Of a stretch of 5,903 nt of DNA, positions 1-3,888 are shown piece after piece (the first letter of the stretch is position 1; each line of letters starts with the position of its first letter). The stretch covers positions 1-5,903 of the forward strand of contig JAFGIH010000745.1 of assembly GCA_016929985.1 (NCBI GenBank), in the 5' to 3' direction. Under the pieces are notes generated by a model. That model searched no databases, was not told the origin of the DNA, and saw nothing but the letters and a program-made list of their open reading frames with translations. The stretch is from Thermoleophilia bacterium. GTDB taxonomy: Bacteria; Actinomycetota; Thermoleophilia; RBG-16-64-13. Position numbers and translations under genes: made by a program.

Positions 1-70
1 AGTGGCGCCTATCATCAAGGAAGAGGCGGACGAGATCGTCGTCATTAACGTGTATGTCCTCTACTTCTAG
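1..70 (+). CDS. C-terminal end of a DUF4258-like protein (partial, 5' end outside window)
   Basis: An open frame enters from the left edge (first complete codon at 2-4) and stops at TAG 68-70. The 22 visible residues include IKEEADEIVVINVYVLYF, which resembles the final beta strand of DUF4258 proteins (typically '..eegdeivVITvY'). DUF4258 proteins are small and are often proposed as toxin-like partners of DUF2283 proteins. That assignment comes from family context, not from experiment. The next gene starts 15 bases downstream on the same strand with a strong ribosome binding site and reads as the beginning of a DUF2283 protein, which is the main reason for this call. Only the tail is visible, so length and active residues cannot be judged. 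Confidence 0.5.
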   Translation, partial: VAPIIKEEADEIVVINVYVLYF

Positions 71-74
71 ACGA

Positions 75-79
75 GGAGG
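75..79 (+). promoter_or_regulatory. Shine-Dalgarno site of the DUF2283-like gene
   Basis: GGAGG lies within GAGGAGGGG (73-81), six bases before the ATG at 86-88. It is a strong site at ideal spacing. It fixes the start of the truncated DUF2283-like frame, showing that this short frame began as a real gene. Confidence 0.7.
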
Positions 80-128
80 GGTGATATGAAGATCAGCTAT
101 GACCCAGAGGTTGATGCACTCTATATTC

Positions 129-158
129 TGGAGTGCTCCCCGTTGGAGTGCTCCCCGT
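129..158 (+). repeat. 15-bp perfect tandem duplication at the gene junction
   Basis: TGGAGTGCTCCCCGT occurs at 129-143 and again directly at 144-158, without mismatch. Being 15 bp it preserves frame: it reads LECSP twice in the DUF2283 remnant and NGEHS twice in the ancestral propeller frame on the other strand. It lies exactly where the DUF2283 similarity ends, three bases before the left end of the insertion sequence. It may mark an earlier rearrangement or replication slippage. Confidence 0.85.
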
Positions 159-161
159 TTC
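157..161. repeat. Left copy of IS target-site duplication GTTTC
   Basis: GTTTC at 157-161 abuts the left terminal TG of the element. The same five bases at 1380-1384 abut the right terminal CA. Matching direct repeats on both sides are the mark of a simple transposition with no later rearrangement across the element. If the G at 1380 belongs to the element, the duplication would be 4 bp (TTTC), the length usual for the IS407 subgroup. Confidence 0.85.
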
Positions 162-180
162 TGTACCACCCGGAATGAGA
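162..180 (+). repeat. IS3 terminal inverted repeat, orfB (right) end
   Basis: TGTACCACCCGGAATGAGA reads inward from the element boundary. It matches the reverse complement of 1361-1379 except at positions 3, 4 and 10. It lies just beyond the orfB stop codon (185-187), as is normal for compact IS3 elements. The base outside TG is C at both ends. Confidence 0.9.
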
Positions 181-184
181 CTTT

Positions 185-1030
185 TCAGCCTGCGGCGACG
201 AGTTCCGGCTTAGCTAAGTCCAGGCAAGAGCCTCGGGCAGAGGCTTGCCGCACGAAGACCTCGGGGGCGACGTTGCCGAGCGCGCTGTGGGGTCGCTCCG
301 TGTTGTAGTGGTTCCGCCACGCCTCCACCTTCTCCTGCGCGTCCGCCACCGACAGAAACCAGTGCTCGTTGAGACATTCCTGTCGGAAGCGGCTGTTGAA
401 GGCTTCGATGAGCCCATTGTCCTGTGGCTTGCCCGGTCGCGTGAAGTCCAGCGTCACCCCGTTCCAGTAAGCCCATTGATCCATCACCACCGAGGTAAAC
501 TCGGTGCCGTTGTCCACCCGGATACTGCGGGGAGCCCCCCGCTGCTGGATCACCTCCTTCAGCACGGCCACCACGTCGTCTCCCTTCAGGCTCACTCCCA
601 CCCGTAACGTGAGACACTCACGACTGTAGTTGTCCACCAGCGTCAGAATTCGCAGCGATCGTCCCGAATACAGCTGGTCCGACATGAAGTCCATGCTCCG
701 GTGCTCGTTGGTGCGCTGAGGCTGGGGCCGGTGTACCCGCCGGGCCGCCATCTTTCGCCGTCTGGGGCGTCTCCGGCGCAAGCCGAGCTCTTCCTCCCGG
801 TAGAGCCGATACACCAGCTTGTGATTCACCACCCGCCCCTCTCTCCGCAACAGCCACCAGAGCCGACGATACCCGTAGCTGGGACGGGCCCCCGCCAGCT
901 CCCGCAATCTCCCTCTCAACTCGAAGCACCCATCCGCCGTGCTGCGGTAGCGGTGACTCCCTCGAGAGAACTCCAGCACGCCACAGGCCCGACGCTCGCT
1001 CACCTCATAGCTCACCTGCAGGTACTGCAC
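185..1030 (-). CDS. IS3-family transposase OrfB (DDE integrase core)
   Basis: This is the catalytic half of the transposase, which cuts and joins the element ends through a circular intermediate. The 281-residue frame begins at GTG 1030 and ends at TGA 187-185. An HTH_21-like segment (about residues 37-85, with RPSYGYRRLWWLLRREG) is followed by the integrase core. The catalytic triad is visible as D114 (RSMDFMSD), D173 (VDNGTEF) and E209 (GLIEAFNSR); 35 residues separate the second D and the E, as expected for the family. The ending HYNTERPHSALG is also typical. The frame is open upstream to the slippery site at 1060-1066, so the functional product is probably the OrfAB fusion (87 residues of OrfA plus 291 from this frame, 378 aa), with GTG 1030 only a nominal start. 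No frameshift or missing catalytic residue is seen. Confidence 0.93.
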   Translation of the reverse strand: MQYLQVSYEVSERRACGVLEFSRGSHRYRSTADGCFELRGRLRELAGARPSYGYRRLWWLLRREGRVVNHKLVYRLYREEELGLRRRRPRRRKMAARRVHRPQPQRTNEHRSMDFMSDQLYSGRSLRILTLVDNYSRECLTLRVGVSLKGDDVVAVLKEVIQQRGAPRSIRVDNGTEFTSVVMDQWAYWNGVTLDFTRPGKPQDNGLIEAFNSRFRQECLNEHWFLSVADAQEKVEAWRNHYNTERPHSALGNVAPEVFVRQASARGSCLDLAKPELVAAG

Positions 1031-1053
1031 CGCTTCTCTCAGGCGAACAGGCG

Positions 1054-1320
1054 TCAGGCTTTTTTTCGCAAGACATCCTGCAGCATGGCCTTGTCCAGCG
1101 TCAGATCAGCCACCACCTCCTTCAGCCGTCGGTTCTCCTCCTCCAGCTGACGCAGCCGCCGCACCTCCGACACGGCCAGCCCCGCATAGCGCCGCTTCCA
1201 GCGGTAGAAGGTCTGCTCCGCTACCCCCATCTTCCGACAGATCTCCGCCACCGGGGTGCCCCCCTCAGCCTGCTGTAAGGCAAAGACAATCTGTGGCTCC
1301 GTGTACCGCTTCCGCTTCAT
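1054..1320 (-). CDS. IS3-family OrfA (helix-turn-helix DNA-binding protein)
   Basis: OrfA is the DNA-binding partner that recognises the terminal repeats and, made alone, usually restrains transposition. The 88-residue product starts at ATG 1320, chosen because AGGAGG lies seven bases upstream. Residues about 5-45 (YTEPQIVFALQQAEGGTPVA, then EICRKMGVAEQTFYRWKRRY) form the HTH_Tnp_1 fold. Residues about 52-85 (VRRLRQLEEENRRLKEVVAD and onward) have heptad-spaced leucines, a leucine-zipper-like coiled coil used for multimerisation. The gene ends LRKKA at TGA 1056-1054, six codons after CGA-AAA-AAA begins to allow a -1 slip into orfB. Length and content are normal for the family. Confidence 0.93.
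   Translation of the reverse strand: MKRKRYTEPQIVFALQQAEGGTPVAEICRKMGVAEQTFYRWKRRYAGLAVSEVRRLRQLEEENRRLKEVVADLTLDKAMLQDVLRKKA
1060..1066 (-). promoter_or_regulatory. A7 slippery site for programmed -1 frameshift (OrfAB)
   Basis: Seven T on the plus strand are A-AAA-AAA on the transcript, in the orfA phase CGA-AAA-AAA-GCC-TGA. A -1 slip here reads on as AAA-AAA-AGC-CTG-ACG and stays open into orfB with no stop, giving KKSLTPVRLREAVQYLQ. The phase difference between orfA (positions divisible by 3) and orfB (remainder 1) is exactly that of a -1 shift. A-rich heptamers are the standard IS3 recoding signal. I did not identify a clear stimulatory pseudoknot. Confidence 0.8.
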
Positions 1321-1327
1321 GCTCCAA

Positions 1328-1333
1328 CCTCCT
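1328..1333 (-). promoter_or_regulatory. Shine-Dalgarno site of orfA
   Basis: The transcript strand reads AGGAGG followed by TTGGAGC and then ATG (1320). A perfect site at seven bases' spacing decides the OrfA start. It is inside the element, so translation signals travel with it. No convincing promoter could be picked out between it and the inverted repeat. Confidence 0.8.
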
Positions 1334-1360
1334 GAAATGAGTTCTCTCTCGCTTGCTTCC

Positions 1361-1379
1361 TCTCATTCCAGGTGGATCA
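1361..1379 (-). repeat. IS3 terminal inverted repeat, orfA (left) end
   Basis: Read inward on the minus strand it is TGATCCACCTGGAATGAGA, matching 162-180 at 16 of 19 positions. Its first three bases (TGA) also serve as the present stop codon of the interrupted propeller gene, at 1379-1377. Confidence 0.9.
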
Positions 1380-2135
1380 GTTTCCGGGGGGAGAGCCTTC
1401 CTCTACCCAGAATGAGTTGTCGTGAGGGTTGTACTGGATTCCGAAGGGGCGACCGAAACCCGTCCAGGTGGCGAGCGTTTCGCCCGTTGGAGAGACGTGC
1501 TCGATCTTCTGGGTCTGGAAAACGACCCAGGCGGATCCGTCACGCGGATCGACGAGCACGTTGAGGGGCGACACATCGCGGGGGTAGGTCTTGTCCACAA
1601 GCCAGGTGCCGTCGGGCGCCACGCGGCACAGCCGGTCTTGGCCCCAGTCTGTGAACCAACAGGAGCCGTCAGCACCGGAGACCGATAGACCTCCCAGGTC
1701 GGAGAAGCTCGCACCGCGCCAGATCTGGTAGCCGTCTGAGGTGAAGTGGTGAAGCTGCCGATCCGCGGAAGCCACCCAGACCGAACCATCATAGGGGCCG
1801 ACCCCCATGGCGGTTGGCTCGGGTACCGATCCTCGCCAGGACTCGGTAACCTGACGAGGATCGGTCGTACACAAGCTCACGACTTCTCCCGCACTCTGAT
1901 CCAGTACCCAGAGATAGCTGCACGAGTCTCCCGGGTGACGCCCCTCGAAGATAGTCGTCGGCTCGATGAAGGAGCCACCGCGCCAGACGGGCCCGCTCGA
2001 ATAGGCTGCGACGACCTGCTGCTGGCCGGTGTCCGACACCCAGATGACGTATGAATCGTCATTCCAGGCGATGCCGCGGGGCTGGGAAAAGCCATTCAGA
2101 CGCGAGTACTCTCCAGTCGAACGCAGCTCGACGAC
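1377..2135 (-). pseudogene. 3' fragment of the NHL-type propeller gene, beyond the nonsense codon and cut by the IS
   Basis: This continues the 487-codon propeller gene in the same frame directly after the TAA at 2138-2136. It encodes 252 residues before the TGA at 1379-1377. It begins VVELRSTGEYSRLNGFSQPR, finishing the blade that the stop codon interrupts. It then carries six more W-centred repeats: IWVSDTGQQQVV, LWVLDQSAGEVV, SVWVASADRQLH, SCWFTDWGQDRL, SAWVVFQTQKIE and SFWVEEG. A caller may place a separate gene from GTG 2039 (220 aa), but no ribosome binding site supports that, and it starts in mid-repeat with no signal peptide. The last residues (SPPGN) run into the IS end, whose TGA is the stop. 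In the reconstructed empty site the frame would continue GEHSNGEHSRI to TAG at 123-121, just past the last blade. Unless the stop is read through, this part is probably not made or not exported. Confidence 0.75.
1380..1384. repeat. Right copy of IS target-site duplication GTTTC
   Basis: GTTTC at 1380-1384 directly follows the terminal CA of the element and is identical to 157-161. Deleting 162-1384 gives the inferred empty site, in which TTTC is the loop between CTCCCCG (151-157) and CGGGGGGAG (1385-1393). Confidence 0.85.
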
Positions 2136-3460
2136 TTAGTCGTGACCGGTATCGGCCACCCAGCATTCCCCTGAAGACGCAGAGACGGCGGCGGGCGCAG
2201 CGAAGCCGGCATAGCGAGAGAGCAGGGCGCCGTTCGCATCAAGATGTACGATCTCATCGTGCCCGGTGTCGGCCACCCACACGGAGTGGTCGTCGGCGTC
2301 GACCGATATGGAGGCGGGATTGCTGAAGCTGCCCACGCGAGCAAGCTCTTCGCCTGACATGGCCAGGTGAACGACTTCGTCTGTCGCGGCGTCGGCCACC
2401 CAGCAGGAGCCGTCCTTCCAGTCGACTGCAATTGCGGAGGGGTCTTGCACGTCGCCACTAGAGGTCAGCACCTGGCCTTCTGCGGAGATACGCTCGACGA
2501 GAGAGCCTACATACCTGCCCTGGACCTCGTCCCAGTCGCCTTGGACTCCCACCCACACGGAGTAGTCGGTCGCTCCGGCCAGCGCGCTGGCGACGCCGTC
2601 AAGCTCGATCTGCAGCAAGGGCATTCCGAACTTCGCGTAATGGGCGAGATGGGCCCCGTCCCAGGGCCAGGTGGGGCTCGACGACGCCTCGGCCCCCCAG
2701 GCCGTATCGTCAAAGGGACTGGCCGCCACCTGCACGGCACCGACCGGGAAGGCGCGAGAGACGATCTTACCCTCTGCGCTGACACGTGTGACGCCGCCCT
2801 GATCGACCACCCAACAGGCACCGGTAGTGGGGTTCACGCTGACGCACCAGGGACCGAAGAAGCCGGGAACGGTCTGCATCACTGAGCCGTCGCTCGCGAG
2901 GTGAGCTACCTGCCACTGGGCCCCCTCCAGGAAGTTGTTATCGTCGGCCACCCAACACGAGCCATCGCTGGAGTTGACGCTCACGGATATGGGCGCGCGG
3001 AATCCTCCGGTACGGGACAGCTCCACGCCAGCTGCGGAAACGTGCACAACCTGCTGGACCTGAATGTCCGCGACCCAGATCGAGCCGTCGGTCTCATTGA
3101 CTGAGACCTCGTTGGCCGATGAGAAGCCACCGACGTCGGCGATCAGGGTGCCATCGCTCGCCAGATGCACGACCCGCGAGTCGGTAGAGTCGATGACGTC
3201 GGCGACCCAGCAAGAGCCGTCGACAGAGTTGACAGAGACCCATTGCGGGCCGTCCAGATCGGTCACCCGGAACAACTCATACCCGTCACGGTCGAGCTTG
3301 GCCACTGCGCCCACGATGCTCTGGACGACCCAGCAAGAGCCGTCCTGGCCGTTCACAAAGAGGGAGCGCACATACGGCAGGCCCCTGGTCTCGCTGAGCA
3401 GGACTCCATCGGCGCTGACGTGGATGACGCCGGAGCCGCTGCCCGCCCAGCAAGAGCCAT
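1400..3460 (-). repeat. 17-unit degenerate repeat array encoding propeller blades
   Basis: Seventeen W-centred units spaced 38-51 residues (mean about 42.5) run through both parts of the split gene. At DNA level the DGSCWVAD core recurs as near-identical 15-20 base blocks on the plus strand, such as CCAGCAAGAGCCGTC near 3210 and 3330 and CCAGCAGGAGCCGTC near 2400. Middle units (about residues 285-350) are the most diverged. Such blocks can recombine, changing blade number. Confidence 0.75.
2136..2138 (-). other. In-frame nonsense codon (TAA) splitting the propeller gene
   Basis: The transcript reads GAC-TAA-GTC-GTC-GAG. The preceding paralogous repeat near 2370-2385 reads GAC-GAA-GTC-GTT-CAC. 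One G-to-T change turns GAA (Glu) into TAA, and the frame is otherwise open from 3599 to 1377. This points to a recent point mutation, a sequencing error, or a recoded stop; the first seems simplest. Confidence 0.8.
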
Positions 3461-3599
3461 CAGTAGCATTCGTCGCTACCGCGGAGGTGGTTCCATACTG
3501 ACTATGCCAACCGACCGATACGGTCTCACCCGTCGCGAAGCCGCATCCCCACCCACTGCAGAGCATGACGGCCCCAACGATCAACAGAACTCGGCGCAT
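2136..3599 (-). CDS. Secreted NHL-type beta-propeller protein, first 487 residues up to an in-frame TAA
   Basis: ATG 3599 is supported by AGGAG seven bases upstream. Residues 1-22 look like a signal peptide: MRR, a hydrophobic run VLLIVGAVML, then a possible cleavage site near GFA-TG; Cys14 and Cys19 are not in a clean lipobox. The rest is a series of ~42-residue repeats with the pattern 'P..vSVN..DGSCWVAD....vVHLasdG.ll...gGF', resembling NHL repeats. The repeat tryptophans are at about 51, 90, 131, 175, 216, 263, 301, 349, 400, 441 and 480. Each repeat should form one four-stranded propeller blade. Such proteins bind ligands or partners, and no catalytic site is evident. Most blades have Cys before Trp (GSCW), unusual for NHL. 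The frame ends ECWVADTGHD then TAA, while the neighbouring copies read TGHDEIVHL and ATDEVVHLA, so the stop replaces an expected Glu codon. It lies 289 bases downstream of the SLH protein gene on the same strand, suggesting a shared surface role. Could also be called an SMP-30/WD-like propeller. Confidence 0.8.
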   Translation of the reverse strand: MRRVLLIVGAVMLCSGWGCGFATGETVSVGWHSQYGTTSAVATNATDGSCWAGSGSGVIHVSADGVLLSETRGLPYVRSLFVNGQDGSCWVVQSIVGAVAKLDRDGYELFRVTDLDGPQWVSVNSVDGSCWVADVIDSTDSRVVHLASDGTLIADVGGFSSANEVSVNETDGSIWVADIQVQQVVHVSAAGVELSRTGGFRAPISVSVNSSDGSCWVADDNNFLEGAQWQVAHLASDGSVMQTVPGFFGPWCVSVNPTTGACWVVDQGGVTRVSAEGKIVSRAFPVGAVQVAASPFDDTAWGAEASSSPTWPWDGAHLAHYAKFGMPLLQIELDGVASALAGATDYSVWVGVQGDWDEVQGRYVGSLVERISAEGQVLTSSGDVQDPSAIAVDWKDGSCWVADAATDEVVHLAMSGEELARVGSFSNPASISVDADDHSVWVADTGHDEIVHLDANGALLSRYAGFAAPAAVSASSGECWVADTGHD

Positions 3600-3606
3600 C
3601 TCTCCG

Positions 3607-3611
3607 CTCCT
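3607..3611 (-). promoter_or_regulatory. Shine-Dalgarno site of the propeller gene
   Basis: The transcript strand reads AGGAG, then CGGAGAG, then ATG at 3599. The seven-base spacing supports this start and the signal peptide that follows it. Confidence 0.7.
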
Positions 3612-3682
3612 GTGCAGCCGCTCAGGGGCTACCCAAGGACTGTACTTCCAGCCTATTCATCAGCCAAAGCAGGCGTGTAGTG

Positions 3683-3702
3683 GCGGGGCACACGCACCCC
3701 GC
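3683..3702 (-). other. GC hairpin in the propeller gene leader
   Basis: GCGGGG (3683-3688) and CCCCGC (3697-3702) form a perfect 6-bp stem around an 8-base loop, about 85 bases before the propeller start codon. It could be part of the 5' leader or a weak terminator. There is no T-tract, and its role is unknown. Confidence 0.35.
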
Positions 3703-3775
3703 GATTCCGGCTCAAGTGTCGTTGAGTCTGATAGACACATCGTCGACCACTGAACGAGCGTACACGATTCTGTTC

Positions 3776-3799
3776 CGCTGGGCAGAAGGCTGCCCAGCG
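3776..3799 (-). terminator. Strong 9-bp hairpin, possible terminator-like structure
   Basis: CGCTGGGCA (3776-3784) and TGCCCAGCG (3791-3799) pair perfectly around a 6-base loop. This is the strongest hairpin in the spacer, about 90 bases after the SLH gene stop. On the transcript strand it is followed by GAACAGAATC, not by a U-run, so it is not a classical intrinsic terminator. It could act as a 3'-end stabiliser or a U-less terminator. Confidence 0.4.
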
Positions 3800-3839
3800 C
3801 ACTGGTCCAGAGACATCCGACAACGATCTGTGGTCTGAC

Positions 3840-3864
3840 GGCCGCCCAGCAAGGACCAGCGGCC
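3840..3864 (-). terminator. GC hairpin just after the SLH gene stop
   Basis: GGCCGC (3840-3845) and GCGGCC (3859-3864) form a 6-bp all-GC stem with a 13-base loop, beginning 24 bases beyond the stop codon of the surface protein gene. Position suits a transcript end, but there is no U-tract on the transcript strand. It competes with the alternative pairing CTGGTCC/GGACCAG (3802-3808 with 3853-3859). Confidence 0.35.
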
Positions 3865-3888
3865 CCATAGCGAGACAGCCAGCGCACG

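Larger units (their letters stand above)
86..178 (+). pseudogene. Truncated DUF2283-like protein (putative antitoxin remnant)
   Basis: ATG at 86 opens with MKISYDPEVDALYI, a very close match to the conserved N-terminus of DUF2283 proteins (usual start MKI.YDPEvDALYIrl, usual length roughly 60-70 aa). Similarity ends after residue 14. The frame then runs through a 15-bp tandem duplication (LECSP twice) and into the end of the IS3 element, stopping at TGA 176-178 after 30 residues. Removing the element and one copy of its target repeat does not restore a DUF2283 protein. The joined frame would stop at 1423-1425 after 38 residues, in DNA antisense to the propeller gene. So the gene had lost its 3' part before the insertion. 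DUF2283 is commonly paired with DUF4258, and the upstream gene fits that. The remnant is unlikely to be functional. Confidence 0.65.
162..1379 (-). mobile_element. Complete IS3-family insertion sequence, about 1218 bp
   Basis: The element is bounded by imperfect inverted repeats that start TG and end CA (162-180 and 1361-1379, 16 of 19 bases matching) and by a 5-bp direct repeat GTTTC. It carries two overlapping-phase genes on the minus strand, in the order typical of IS3: orfA (helix-turn-helix, leucine-zipper-like) and orfB (rve-type DDE transposase), joined by an A7 slippery site. Its length is within the usual 1.2-1.5 kb. Wording of both proteins ('VADLTLDKAMLQDVLRKK', 'IEAFNSRFRQECLNEHWF') resembles the IS407/IS1222-like subgroup, though that is a judgement from memory. 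All parts are intact, suggesting recent arrival and possible activity. It sits between the DUF2283 remnant and the propeller gene and truncates the 3' ends of both frames. Confidence 0.95.
3600..3888. other. 289-bp non-coding spacer with hairpins between the two surface-protein genes
   Basis: Between the SLH gene stop (3889) and the propeller start (3599) I see no convincing gene. Short open frames here lack ribosome binding sites and recognisable motifs. The spacer holds three GC-rich inverted repeats (3683-3702, 3776-3799, 3840-3864) plus a looser one: CTGGTCC at 3802-3808 with GGACCAG at 3853-3859. The length allows a terminator for the upstream gene and a promoter for the downstream one, but I could not assign -35/-10 boxes with confidence. 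Confidence 0.5.

Noticed and set aside
99..308. Plus-strand frame of 69 residues crossing the left end of the element
   Set aside because: It straddles the IS boundary, is antisense to orfB and lies out of frame with the DUF2283 start. There is no family resemblance.
1377..2039. Independent 220-residue gene starting at GTG 2039
   Set aside because: The same frame continues upstream to the TAA at 2138-2136 and then into the large propeller gene. The GTG is inside a blade and has no ribosome site or signal peptide, so it is better read as a fragment of the split gene.
2367..2885. Long plus-strand frames (172 and 171 residues) antisense to the propeller gene
   Set aside because: They repeat phrases such as VGHPAGAVL and DDPARAV, which are the reverse reading of the DGSCWVAD repeats. 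These are shadows of a repetitive GC-rich gene.
1400..3460. CRISPR-like array of regularly spaced short repeats
   Set aside because: The near-identical blocks are spaced about 115-150 bases and lie in a continuous reading frame encoding GSCWVAD units. They are coding repeats with no unique spacers or cas genes.
3589..3599. Lipoprotein signal in the propeller protein
   Set aside because: Cys14 and Cys19 are near a hydrophobic run, but the preceding residues (VML and GWG) do not fit a lipobox. Ordinary signal peptidase cleavage after GFA fits better.
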